NCBI RefSeq assembly: GCF_030269445.1
Contig: NZ_BSTJ01000001.1
Location: 645,898 to 709,897 of the forward strand
From: Actinoallomurus iriomotensis
GTDB taxonomy: Bacteria > Actinomycetota > Actinomycetes > Streptosporangiales > Streptosporangiaceae
DNA length: 64,000 nucleotides
Reading direction: 5' to 3'
How positions within the stretch are numbered: position 1 is the first letter of the stretch; each line of letters starts with the position of its first letter. The notes under the pieces are model-generated. The model was not told the DNA's origin, did no database searches, and saw nothing but the letters and a program-made list of their open reading frames with translations. This document shows positions 53,985 to 62,502 of the stretch, one piece after another. The position numbers were made by a program, and so were the translations under genes.

Positions 53985-54800
53985 TTAACGCTGCAGGGCA
54001 GCCGTGAACAGATCTCTGTGAGCCACCAGCCACGCCTGGATGCGGTCCCAGCGAGCCCAACCACCGCGCTCGGCCAGTGCTTGGAGGTAGACGGGGTCAC
54101 CGTTGGCGACGCGCCGGGCGACGAAGGCCCGGCATGTCTCGGTTGCCTGTTCGATGACACTGGGCAACTCCGCCCGTTCCCGCGGCGAGAGGCCGTAGCC
54201 GTCGGCGAGGATCCGCAGTCGTGCGGGGGCATCGAGGCCGTCGGGGTGGAAGGTGGTCGCGGATGCGGGATCGAGCATGGGGACCCAGTAGCGGGCGGTC
54301 ATGGCGACATCCCAGATGGGGCGGCCCGGGGCCGCCAGGTCGAAATCGATCAGCGCGGCGGCGCGGCCACCACGGAAGACGACGTTCTCCGGGCACACGT
54401 CGTTATGGCATAGCAGCGGTCCCCCCGCTGGATCGGCGAGCTCTCCGGACCACCCAGTGTGGGGGTCGACCTCGATGGCCGTGCCGGCCTGATGCAAGCG
54501 GCGCAGAAGGTCCCCCACCGATTCGAGGGCGGTTTCCGTCAGCACCCAGCGCGGAAACGGCGGCAGTGCCACGTCCCCGGGGATGAAGGTCAGCTGCTCG
54601 CGACCCTCCGCCGTAAGGCGGACAGGGGTTGGAGCCGCATCGAAGCCGTGCTCTTTGAGCGCGAGAAGGTGGGCATGGAGGGCGCGGGCGTTGTGTGGCG
54701 CGGGGCGTTCGACAAGGTCGCCCCGGCGGAAGACCGCCCCCGCGTTCGCCATGCCGCCGACCAGTGCTTCGCTATCTGCTGCCTCGCCTGCAGCCGTCAT
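53985..54800 (-). CDS. Phosphotransferase family protein (APH-like)
   Basis: A 271-residue kinase-like protein. The catalytic loop is LLCHNDVCPENVVFRGGRAA and the metal-binding segment ALIDFDLAAPGRPIWDVAMT. The N-terminal lobe includes GGMANAGAVFRRGDLVERPA. It is related to aminoglycoside and choline/homoserine kinases; the substrate is unknown. ATG 54800 was chosen over a longer frame. It is convergent with the HxlR gene and lies 148 bp downstream of the imidazolonepropionase gene. Confidence 0.85.
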   Translation of the reverse strand: MTAAGEAADSEALVGGMANAGAVFRRGDLVERPAPHNARALHAHLLALKEHGFDAAPTPVRLTAEGREQLTFIPGDVALPPFPRWVLTETALESVGDLLRRLHQAGTAIEVDPHTGWSGELADPAGGPLLCHNDVCPENVVFRGGRAAALIDFDLAAPGRPIWDVAMTARYWVPMLDPASATTFHPDGLDAPARLRILADGYGLSPRERAELPSVIEQATETCRAFVARRVANGDPVYLQALAERGGWARWDRIQAWLVAHRDLFTAALQR

Positions 54801-54948
54801 GCCGATCACGCTACCGCCCTGTTCGAGTCGTGCGACGCGATGCTCTGCGAGAACGGACCGATGACCTCGCCGGTGGACCAACGAAGACGTAGACCTGCGC
54901 TGGCAGGCGTTCCTCCGCCGCGGTCCTCCGGGGGCTTCGAGACAGGCG

Positions 54949-56160
54949 CTAGACCTGGACGGGGACGCCGCCGCGCCAGACGCGCTGGGCGCGGAGGCCG
55001 AACGCCCATGCGAAGGCGCCCTCGTGGTCGGCGTCCCAGAGCACGATGTCGGCGTACATGCCGGGTGCGAGCGCGCCGCGGTCGGAGACGCGCAGGGCGG
55101 CCGCGCCGCCGAGTGTCGCGGCACGCAGCGCCTCGTTGACGCTGAGGCCGAACATCGCGACGGACAGGCCGACGACGAGCGGCATCGAGGTGATGCCGCA
55201 CTGGCCCGGGTTGTGGTCGGTGCCGAGCGCGAGCGTCACGCCCCGGTCGAGCAGGGCGCGCACGGGCGGGGTGCGGCCGTTGTGAAGGGCGCTGCCCGGG
55301 CAGATCGTCGCGGCGACGCCTCCGTGGTGGAGCGCCTTGATGTCGTCCTCGTTGGCCTCGGTCAGCAGGTCGGCGGAGGCGCAACCGACCTCGGCGGCGA
55401 CCTGCGCGGCGCCGACGCGCTCGTTGGCGCAGGCGTGGATGCGGGCCTTGAGCCCGACCCGCTGGCCGGTCATCAGCAGGACACGGGCCTCGTCGGGCGT
55501 GAAGTGGCCCTCGTCGCAGTAGACGTCGATGCTGTCGGCGCCGGCCGCGGCGGCGTCGCCCGCCCAGAGGCGTACGGCCTCGATGTAGTCGCGGCGGCGG
55601 CCGAAGTATTCGGGCGGCAGGACGTGCGCGGCGAGGAAGGTGGCGTGGATGCGCGGCATCGACGGCTCTTCTTCGAGCGAACGCAGCATCCGGATGTCGG
55701 CCAGCTCACCGTCGCGGGTGAGGTGGTAGCCGGTCTTGGCCTCGATCGTGGTGGTGCCGGCGCAGATCCACTGCCGGAGCCGCTCGCGGACGTTGTTGCA
55801 GAGGGTCCAGGGGTCGGTGCCGCGGGTCACGGTGACCGTGGAGGCGACGCCGCCGCCGGCCGCGACGATCTCGTTGTTCGTCGAGCCGCTCGTGCGCATC
55901 GCGAGCTCGGCCCAGCGGTTGCCCGCGTAGACCGGGTGGGAGTGCGCGTCGATCAGGCCCGGGGTGACGAGCCCGCCGCCGAGGTTCTCGACGTGGTCGA
56001 CGTCGACGATGTCGTCGATGACGCCGGGGACGCTCTGGGGCAGGTCCGAGGCGGGCCCCGCCCAGACGATGCGGTCGTCGTGCACGAGGATCGCAGCGTT
56101 GCTGCACACGTCGGTGCCGGTCCACAGCCGACCGATGTTCGTCAGCAAACGTACGGTCAT
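54949..56160 (-). CDS. hutI: Imidazolonepropionase
   Basis: A 403-residue amidohydrolase of histidine catabolism, opening imidazolonepropionate to N-formimino-glutamate. The metal motif HSHP appears in GLIDAHSHPVYAGNRWAELA, and HGGVAATICPGSALH plus GTDHNPGQCGITSMPLVVGL supply further ligands and the catalytic Asp. ATG 56160 gives MTVRLLTNIGRLW. No other hut gene is present in the window. It is transcribed away from hflX, with a 346-bp upstream region. Confidence 0.92.
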   Translation of the reverse strand: MTVRLLTNIGRLWTGTDVCSNAAILVHDDRIVWAGPASDLPQSVPGVIDDIVDVDHVENLGGGLVTPGLIDAHSHPVYAGNRWAELAMRTSGSTNNEIVAAGGGVASTVTVTRGTDPWTLCNNVRERLRQWICAGTTTIEAKTGYHLTRDGELADIRMLRSLEEEPSMPRIHATFLAAHVLPPEYFGRRRDYIEAVRLWAGDAAAAGADSIDVYCDEGHFTPDEARVLLMTGQRVGLKARIHACANERVGAAQVAAEVGCASADLLTEANEDDIKALHHGGVAATICPGSALHNGRTPPVRALLDRGVTLALGTDHNPGQCGITSMPLVVGLSVAMFGLSVNEALRAATLGGAAALRVSDRGALAPGMYADIVLWDADHEGAFAWAFGLRAQRVWRGGVPVQV

Positions 56161-56290
56161 TGCATCACCGCCCGGCTACGCCACTGCGCCGGTGAAGGGT
56201 GTCCGGACGCCATGCAGCGGGTCACCTGCTCTCGCTCGACTAACGACGGCAACGCTGCCGACGGACCCAAGTGCGGTTAAGGAGGTGGCC

Positions 56291-56341
56291 ATGAGACCAC
56301 CTGGAGCAACGAACCCGGAAAACTCGGTTTCGTCACGGTAG
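56291..56341 (+). CDS. Possible 16-residue small ORF with SD hairpin
   Basis: ATG 56291 is preceded by AAGGAGGTGGCC and the frame reads MRPPGATNPENSVSSR then TAG. AGGTGG (56283-56288) pairs exactly with CCACCT (56297-56302), placing the SD in a stem and the ATG in the loop. No gene follows on this strand. It could be a regulatory leader or a chance ORF. Confidence 0.25.
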   Translation: MRPPGATNPENSVSSR

Positions 56342-56465
56342 TGCACCAACGCCCCCCTGTACAGCCTTTGGCCGCATACCACTACTCGACCGCCCCAACG
56401 GCCGACTGTTACAGGCGCTTTGAAGATACCTCAGGAAGACCACGCGCTTGGGGCGAACGGCGAAA

Positions 56466-56496
56466 GATGACCGGGACCGAAGTGGTCCCGGTCATC
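56466..56496 (-). terminator. Terminator of hflX
   Basis: A perfect 13-bp stem, GATGACCGGGACC / GGTCCCGGTCATC, loop of 5 nt, 10 bp after the hflX stop, followed by TTTCGCC on the minus strand. Confidence 0.75.
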
Positions 56497-56506
56497 TCGT
56501 AGCCGG

Positions 56507-57910
56507 TCAGACCTGTGCGGAGGCGTACGGCTCGAGCTCGGCCGCCAGGCGGTCGGGCACGCGGACGTGCAGCGCGGTGCCCTCGGCGGTGTGCTCCTGG
56601 GAGAGCACCTCGCCGGTGTCGTGCGCACGGGCGACCAGGTCGCCGCGATCGTACGGCACCAGGGCGCGCACCTCGCGTTCGGCGCGCGGGAGCACGTCCT
56701 CGATCACCTGCAGCAGCTCGTCGATCCCGGCACCGGTGCGCGCGGAGACGACGACGCTGTGCGGCTCGTGCCGGCGGAGACGGGCGAGCGCCATCTCGTC
56801 GGCGATGTCGGCCTTGTTGATGACGATGAGCTCGGGCACATCGGCGCCGCCGATGTCGCGCAGCACCTCGCGCACGGCGGCGATCTGCGCCTCCGGGTCG
56901 GCGTCGGAGCCGTCGACCACGTGGACGATCAGGTCGGCGTCGGTGACCTCCTCCAGCGTCGAGCGGAACGCCTCGACGAGCTGGTGCGGCAGGTGGCGGA
57001 CGAACCCGACCGTGTCCGCGAGCGTGATGGCGCGGCCGTTCGGCGTGCTCGCCCGGCGCACCGTCGGGTCGAGGGTGGCGAACAGGGCGTTCTCCACCAG
57101 CACGCCCGCGCCGGTCAGCCGGTTGAGCAGGCTGGACTTGCCGGCGTTGGTGTAGCCGGCGATGGCGACCGCGGGCACCGCGCGGGTGCGCCGCTGGGAC
57201 CGCATCGTGTCGCGGGCCTTGCCCATCTCGTTGATCTGGCGGCGCAGCTTGGCCATGCGGGTGCGGATACGCCGCCGGTCCAGCTCGATCTTGGTCTCAC
57301 CGGGGCCGCGGCCGCCGATGCCGACACCGCCGGCGGCACGGCCACCGACCTGACGGGACAGGTTGCCACCCCAGCCGCGCAGGCGCGGCAGGAGGTATTC
57401 GAGCTGGGCCAGCTCGACCTGGGCCTTGCCCTCGCGGCTGCTGGCGTGCTGGGCGAAGATGTCCAGGATCAGGGCCGTACGGTCGATGACCTTGACCTGG
57501 ACGATCTCCTCCAGGCGGCGCAGCTGGCTGGGCGCCAGCTCTCCGTCACAGATCACGGTGTCGGCGCCCGTGGAGATCACGACGTCGCGCAGCTCCAGCG
57601 CCTTGCCGGAGCCGACGTACGTCGCGGGGTCGGGGCGCGACCGCCGCTGGATCATGCCTTCGAGGATCTGCGAGCCGGCGGTCTCGGCGAGGAGTGCCAG
57701 CTCGCGCAGGGAGTTCTCGGCGTGGACCTCGTCTCCGTCGGTCCACACGCCGATCAGGACGACGCGTTCGAGCCGGAGGGCCCGGTATTCGACCTCGGTG
57801 ATGTCGCGGAGCTCGGTGGAGAGCCCGGCGACCCGGCGTAGCGCCTGCCGGTCTTCGAGGTCCAGCTCACCGGTCAGCGGCTCTGGCTCTTCGTAGGAAA
57901 AAGTAGACAT
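56507..57910 (-). CDS. hflX: GTPase HflX
   Basis: A 467-residue ribosome-associated GTPase that splits stalled 70S ribosomes, mainly in stress. The N-terminal HflX domain contains DPATYVGSGKALELRDVVIS and ICDGELAPSQLRRLEEIVQV. The G domain has VAIAGYTNAGKSSLLNRLTG, the switch TLDPTVRRASTPNGRAITLA, ADTVGFVRHLPHQLVEAFR and INKADI. ATG 57910 gives MSTFSYEEPEPL, with GGGGGAAG just upstream. It ends at a strong terminator. Confidence 0.95.
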   Translation of the reverse strand: MSTFSYEEPEPLTGELDLEDRQALRRVAGLSTELRDITEVEYRALRLERVVLIGVWTDGDEVHAENSLRELALLAETAGSQILEGMIQRRSRPDPATYVGSGKALELRDVVISTGADTVICDGELAPSQLRRLEEIVQVKVIDRTALILDIFAQHASSREGKAQVELAQLEYLLPRLRGWGGNLSRQVGGRAAGGVGIGGRGPGETKIELDRRRIRTRMAKLRRQINEMGKARDTMRSQRRTRAVPAVAIAGYTNAGKSSLLNRLTGAGVLVENALFATLDPTVRRASTPNGRAITLADTVGFVRHLPHQLVEAFRSTLEEVTDADLIVHVVDGSDADPEAQIAAVREVLRDIGGADVPELIVINKADIADEMALARLRRHEPHSVVVSARTGAGIDELLQVIEDVLPRAEREVRALVPYDRGDLVARAHDTGEVLSQEHTAEGTALHVRVPDRLAAELEPYASAQV

Positions 57911-58107
57911 CTTCCCCCATGTCAACACCGGAACATCCCCGGATCTTCCCCTGATGCTGCCACGTACCCGCGTTTCGCACACCTGGATATCGGCCCGGGA
58001 GGTCGGTCGGGGTGGGTTGGTCGGGACAGGCCCCAGTCGGCGTACCCGCTCCGGACGTCCACACGGGTAGGACCCCTTTGACCGGTCCGCGAGGACATTA
58101 ATAGGCT

Positions 58108-58143
58108 TTCCACTAAGCAGAAGAGAAATTTCGCCAGACGAAA
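58108..58143 (+). promoter_or_regulatory. Paired palindromic operators upstream of aceB
   Basis: Box 1, TTCCACTAAGCAGAA (58108-58122), matches TTCnnCTnAGnnGAA. Box 2, TTTCGCCAGACGAAA (58129-58143), is palindromic with one mismatch. Their centres are 21 bp apart, two helical turns, 11 bp before the aceB ATG. The form resembles operators of IclR-family regulators of glyoxylate metabolism. Confidence 0.5.
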
Positions 58144-58153
58144 GGGTGGGCAG

Positions 58154-59755
58154 ATGGCTGGACCCGCAGGCGTGGAGCTGACCGGCTCCGTCGAAGATCG
58201 GTTCGGGGAGATCCTCACGCCCGAGGCACTGGGCTTTCTCGCCACCCTCCAGCGCGAGTTCGGCACGCGCCGCCGCGAGCTGCTCGGCCTTCGGGCCGAG
58301 CGCCAGGAGGAGCTGGCCCGCGGCGGCACGCTCGACTTCGCCCCGGACAGCGCGGACGTCCGCCAGGACCACACCTGGCGCGTGGCCGACCCGGCGCCCG
58401 GCCTGGAGGACCGCCGCGTCGAGATCACCGGCCCGACGGACCGCAAGATGACGATCAACGCGCTCAACTCCGGGGCGAAGGTCTGGCTCGCCGACTTCGA
58501 GGACGCCAACACGCCGCTGTGGGAGAACATGGTCGGCGGCCAGCTCAACCTCAAGGACGCCCTCGACCGCACCATCGACTTCGAGACCGGCGGGAAGTCC
58601 TACACCCTGAAGCCGGACGAGGAGCTGGCCACCATCGTCGTGCGGCCGCGCGGCTGGCACCTGGACGAGAAGCACGTCCTCGTGGACGGCGAGCGCATGT
58701 CCGGCTCCCTGTTCGACTTCGGCCTCTACTTCTTCCACTGCGCGCGGCGCCAGCTCGACAAGGGCAAGGGACCGTACTTCTACCTGCCCAAGATGGAGAG
58801 CCGGCACGAGGCGCGCCTCTGGAACGACGTCTTCAACCTCGCCCAGGACCTCCTGGAGATCCCGCGCGGCACGATCCGGGCGACGGTGCTGATCGAGACC
58901 ATCCCGGCCGCGTTCGAGATGGAGGAGATCCTCTACGAGCTGCGGGACCACTCCGCGGGGCTCAACGCCGGCCGGTGGGACTACCTGTTCTCGGTGATCA
59001 AGAAGTTCCGCTCGCGCGGCCGGCAGTTCCTGCTGCCCGAGCGCAACGCGATCACGATGACCGCCCCGTTCATGCGGGCGTACACCGAGCTCCTGGTGCG
59101 CACCTGCCACAAGCGCGGCGCGCACGCGATCGGCGGCATGGCGGCCTTCATCCCCTCCCGTCGTGACGAGGAGGTCAACAAGGCCGCGTTCGAGAAGGTG
59201 CGGGCCGACAAGACCCGCGAGTCCGAGGACGGCTTCGACGGGTCCTGGGTCGCCCACCCCGGCATGGTCGACATCTGCCGCGAGGTCTTCGACGGCGTCC
59301 TCGGCGACCGCCCGAACCAGCGCGACCGGCTCCGCGAGGACGTCTCGGTCTCGGCGTCGGACCTGCTGGCGGTGGAGAAGACCCCTGGTGAGATCACCGA
59401 GGCGGGGCTGCGCAACAACATCAGCGTGGGCCTGCAGTACATCGCGACCTGGCTGGGCGGCAACGGCGCGGTGGGCATCTTCAACCTGATGGAGGACGCC
59501 GCGACCGCCGAGATCGCGCGCTCGCAGGTGTGGCAGTGGATCCACAACGACGTCGAGCTCGCCGAGGGCCCGAAGGTCACGCCGGAGCTGGTCGAGCGGC
59601 TGATCGACGAGGAGCTCGGCAAGATCCGCGAGTCGTACGGGGACGCCTACGACGAGAAGCGCTTCGCCGACGCGGTGAGCCTGTTCAAGGAGGTCGCCCT
59701 CGCCGATGACTACGCCGACTTCCTGACCGTCCCGGCGTACGAGCGGATGCCCTGA
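58154..59755 (+). CDS. aceB: Malate synthase A
   Basis: A 533-residue enzyme condensing glyoxylate and acetyl-CoA to malate. Typical motifs are [73 protein letters not shown] and [13 protein letters not shown]. Length matches the A isoform, not the 720-residue G isoform. ATG 58154 follows AAAGGGTGGG. The paired palindromes just upstream point to substrate-linked repression. It is upstream of glcDEF but ends at its own terminator. Confidence 0.96.
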   Translation: MAGPAGVELTGSVEDRFGEILTPEALGFLATLQREFGTRRRELLGLRAERQEELARGGTLDFAPDSADVRQDHTWRVADPAPGLEDRRVEITGPTDRKMTINALNSGAKVWLADFEDANTPLWENMVGGQLNLKDALDRTIDFETGGKSYTLKPDEELATIVVRPRGWHLDEKHVLVDGERMSGSLFDFGLYFFHCARRQLDKGKGPYFYLPKMESRHEARLWNDVFNLAQDLLEIPRGTIRATVLIETIPAAFEMEEILYELRDHSAGLNAGRWDYLFSVIKKFRSRGRQFLLPERNAITMTAPFMRAYTELLVRTCHKRGAHAIGGMAAFIPSRRDEEVNKAAFEKVRADKTRESEDGFDGSWVAHPGMVDICREVFDGVLGDRPNQRDRLREDVSVSASDLLAVEKTPGEITEAGLRNNISVGLQYIATWLGGNGAVGIFNLMEDAATAEIARSQVWQWIHNDVELAEGPKVTPELVERLIDEELGKIRESYGDAYDEKRFADAVSLFKEVALADDYADFLTVPAYERMP

Positions 59756-59761
59756 GGACCG

Positions 59762-59790
59762 CGCCCCGGAGTCCGGCGGACTCCGGGGCG
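59762..59790 (+). terminator. Terminator of aceB
   Basis: A 13-bp perfect stem (CGCCCCGGAGTCC / GGACTCCGGGGCG) with the loop GGC, then TTTCCG. It separates aceB from the glcDEF operon. Confidence 0.75.
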
Positions 59791-59858
59791 TTTCCGCAGG
59801 TCATCGGCCGTGCACATGACGTACGGCAAGGGCCAGATCACACCTTGGTACCGATTAG

Positions 59859-59875
59859 TTTGGATCCGTTCCAAA
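59859..59875 (+). promoter_or_regulatory. Palindromic operator candidate before glcD
   Basis: TTTGGA-TCCGT-TCCAAA, 6-bp perfect arms with a 5-bp spacer, ends 9 bp before ATG 59885. A GntR- or IclR-type repressor would fit. It differs in sequence from the aceB boxes. Confidence 0.45.
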
Positions 59876-59884
59876 AGGTCAAGG

Positions 59885-61342
59885 ATGGGTGATGTGTCTA
59901 CAGCAGGGCTGGACGGGCTCGCAGAGCGGCTGAGGGTCGTCGCCGGAGCCGGGAACGTCATCACCGACCCTGCCGAGCTGCGCACGTACGAGTGCGACGG
60001 GCTGACCTACCACCGGGCGACGCCGGGCATCGTGGTGCTGCCGGACAGCGCCGAGCAGATCGCCGAGATCGTCAGGGCGTGCACGGCCGAGGGCGTGCCC
60101 TACATCGCGCGCGGCTCCGGCACCGGGCTGTCGGGGGGAGCGCTCCCCCGCACCGACGGCGTACTGATCGTCACCTCCCGCATGCGGCGGATCCTGGAGA
60201 TCGACATCGACGACGAGCGCGCCGTCGTCGAGCCCGGCGTGATCAACCTCGACGTGACCAAGGCCGTACGGTCGCAGGGGTACTACTACGCGCCCGATCC
60301 CTCCAGCCAGCAGATCTGCTCGATCGGCGGCAACGTCGCGGAGAACTCCGGCGGCGCCCACTGCCTGAAGTACGGCTTCACCGTCAACCACGTGCTGGCC
60401 TGCGAGGTCGTCACGCCCGACGGAGAGATCGTGGAGATCTCCGAAGCGCCGGGCTATGACCTGCTCGGCGCGTTCGTCGGCTCCGAGGGCACGCTGGGCA
60501 TCACCACCAAGATCACCGTGCGGCTCACGCGCCTGCCGGAGAAGGTCGAGACGCTGCTGGCCGCCTTCGACACCATCGAGAGCGCGGGCGAGGCGGTCTC
60601 GGCGATCATCTCCGCGGGCGTGGTGCCCGCGGCGATCGAGATGATGGACGCGCTGTCCATCGAGGCGGCCGAGGCGGCGGTGGCCTGTGACTATCCGCCG
60701 GGCGCCGGCGCGGTGCTCGTCGTCGAGCTGGACGGGCCCACCGCCGAGGTGGACCACCAGTTCGCGCAGGTCAAGGAGTTGTGCGACGCGGCGTTCGAGA
60801 TCCGGGTGGCCGCCGACGACACCGAGCGGGCCCTCATCTGGCGGGGCCGCAAGTCCGCGTTCGCGGCGGTGGGCCGGATCAGCCCCGACTACATCGTGCA
60901 GGACGGCGTCATCCCCCGTACGGCCCTGCCCGAGGTGCTGGCCAGGATCGACGAGCTGTCGGGCGACAGCGGCGTACGGGTCGCGAACGTCTTCCACGCC
61001 GGCGACGGCAACCTGCATCCGCTGGTGCTGTTCGACGACGCGGTGCCGGGCGCGGCCGAACGCGCCGAGATGGTCTCGGGCCAGATCCTCGACCTGTGCA
61101 TCGAGCACGGCGGGTCGATCACCGGCGAGCACGGCGTGGGCGTCGACAAGGCCAAGCACATGCCCCGGATGTTCACCGAGGAGGACCTCGACACCATGCA
61201 GATGGTGCGGTGCGCCTTCGACCCGGCCGGCCTGTGCAACCCCGGCAAGGTGTACCCGACCCCACGGCTGTGCGGCGAGGTGCCGGGCCGCCGTACCGGG
61301 GTCCATCCGCTCGTCGAGAGCGGAAAGGCGGACCTGTTCTGA
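59885..61342 (+). CDS. glcD: Glycolate oxidase FAD-linked subunit GlcD
   Basis: A 485-residue FAD-linked oxidoreductase of the D-lactate dehydrogenase family, part of the glycolate oxidase. It has the PCMH FAD domain (RGSGTGLSGGALPRTDGVLI, CSIGGNVAENSGGAHCLKYG, LLGAFVGSEGTLGITTKITV) and the C-terminal cap (RVANVFHAGDGNLHPLVLFD, ITGEHGVGVDKAKHMPRMF). ATG 59885 follows AAAAGG; GTG 59894 is an alternative. The stop overlaps the glcE ATG (TGATG). Confidence 0.95.
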   Translation: MGDVSTAGLDGLAERLRVVAGAGNVITDPAELRTYECDGLTYHRATPGIVVLPDSAEQIAEIVRACTAEGVPYIARGSGTGLSGGALPRTDGVLIVTSRMRRILEIDIDDERAVVEPGVINLDVTKAVRSQGYYYAPDPSSQQICSIGGNVAENSGGAHCLKYGFTVNHVLACEVVTPDGEIVEISEAPGYDLLGAFVGSEGTLGITTKITVRLTRLPEKVETLLAAFDTIESAGEAVSAIISAGVVPAAIEMMDALSIEAAEAAVACDYPPGAGAVLVVELDGPTAEVDHQFAQVKELCDAAFEIRVAADDTERALIWRGRKSAFAAVGRISPDYIVQDGVIPRTALPEVLARIDELSGDSGVRVANVFHAGDGNLHPLVLFDDAVPGAAERAEMVSGQILDLCIEHGGSITGEHGVGVDKAKHMPRMFTEEDLDTMQMVRCAFDPAGLCNPGKVYPTPRLCGEVPGRRTGVHPLVESGKADLF

Positions 61343-62502
61343 TGACGCAGGTGATCGACGCTCTGGCCAAGGCGTGCGAGGTCCGTCCCGCCGAGCCCGA
61401 AGACGCCGTCCAGGGAGTCGGCGCCGCGTACGTGGCCGCGCCCGCCACCGTGACGGAGGCGGGCGAGCTGATGCGCGCCGCCGCCGAGCACCGGCTCACC
61501 GTCGTGCCGCGCGGCGCCGGCACCAAGCTGCACTGGGGCGCGCCGCCCGAGCGCTGCGACCTGATCGTCGAAACGCGGCGGCTCGGCCGGCTGATCGAGC
61601 ACACCGCGGGCGACCTCGTCGTCAAGGCCGAGGCCGGGCTGCCCCTGGAGAAGCTGCAGGAGGCGGTCTCCGGCACGCGCCAGCAGCTCGCCCTCGACGC
61701 CCTGGTGCCCGGCGCGACCGTCGGAGGCACGCTTGCCACCGCCACGGCCGGCCCCCGGCGGCTCCTGTACGGCTCGGCGCGCGACCTGCTCATCGGGATC
61801 ACGGTCGTGCGCGCCGACGGAGTGGTCGCGCACGCCGGCGGCAAGGTGGTCAAGAACGTCGCCGGCTACGACCTCGGCAAGCTGTTCACCGGCTCGCGCG
61901 GCACCCTCGGCCTGATCACCGAGGCGGCGTTCCGGCTGCACCCGCTCCCGCAGGCCAGCGCGTACGTCTCGGCCACCGTCGCGGACGCGGCCGCCGCGCT
62001 GGAGCTGACGCGGGCGCTGCGACGCTCGTCGCTCGTGCCCTCGGCCATCGAGGTGGACGGGCCGGACCCGATCACCGTGACCGTGCTGCTGGAGGGGTTC
62101 GCCGGCGGCGTGCCGGCGCGCGCCGAGGCGGCCCGCGACCTCATCGGCGGCCGGATCACCGAGGAGCCACCCGGCTGGTGGGGACGGCTGCCGGACGGAG
62201 AGGTGCTCGCCGAGGTGCGCGCCGCGCCCTCGAAGCTCACCGCGGTCTTCCAGGAGGCGCCCGCGCACGTCCGCGGCTCCGCCGGGCGCGGCGTCTGGCA
62301 CGTCGGGCTGCCCGCCGGCGACGCGGAGCAGGCCCTCGACCGCCTCCGACGCCACGGCAGCGCCGTCGTGCTGTCCGCGCCGGACGGCACGGCCCTCGAC
62401 CGGTGGGGGCCGGTACCCGCCCTGGCGCTGATGCGACGCGTCAAGGACCAGTTCGACCCGGAGCACCGCCTGTCGCCGGGACGCTTCGCAGGGGGGATCT
62501 AG
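61342..62502 (+). CDS. glcE: Glycolate oxidase FAD-binding subunit GlcE
   Basis: A 386-residue subunit with a PCMH-type FAD domain: VVPRGAGTKLHWGAPPERCD, GATVGGTLATATAGPRRLLY, GGKVVKNVAGYDLGKLFTGS and RGTLGLITEAAFRLHPLPQ. The C-terminus ends FDPEHRLSPGRFAGGI, typical of GlcE. It works with GlcD and the Fe-S subunit GlcF. Its ATG overlaps the glcD stop and its TAG overlaps the glcF GTG, so the three genes are translationally coupled. Confidence 0.93.
   Translation: MTQVIDALAKACEVRPAEPEDAVQGVGAAYVAAPATVTEAGELMRAAAEHRLTVVPRGAGTKLHWGAPPERCDLIVETRRLGRLIEHTAGDLVVKAEAGLPLEKLQEAVSGTRQQLALDALVPGATVGGTLATATAGPRRLLYGSARDLLIGITVVRADGVVAHAGGKVVKNVAGYDLGKLFTGSRGTLGLITEAAFRLHPLPQASAYVSATVADAAAALELTRALRRSSLVPSAIEVDGPDPITVTVLLEGFAGGVPARAEAARDLIGGRITEEPPGWWGRLPDGEVLAEVRAAPSKLTAVFQEAPAHVRGSAGRGVWHVGLPAGDAEQALDRLRRHGSAVVLSAPDGTALDRWGPVPALALMRRVKDQFDPEHRLSPGRFAGGI

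Larger units (their letters stand above)
56161..56506. other. Gap between hutI and hflX with short ORF and terminator
   Basis: No long gene. It should contain the hutI promoter (minus strand). A 16-codon ORF with a perfect Shine-Dalgarno (56291-56341) and the hflX terminator (56466-56496) are listed separately. Confidence 0.45.

Noticed and set aside
57911-59545. Extension of hflX far upstream in an open minus-strand frame
   Set aside because: The extension is antisense to aceB; HflX has a normal start at 57910 with an SD.
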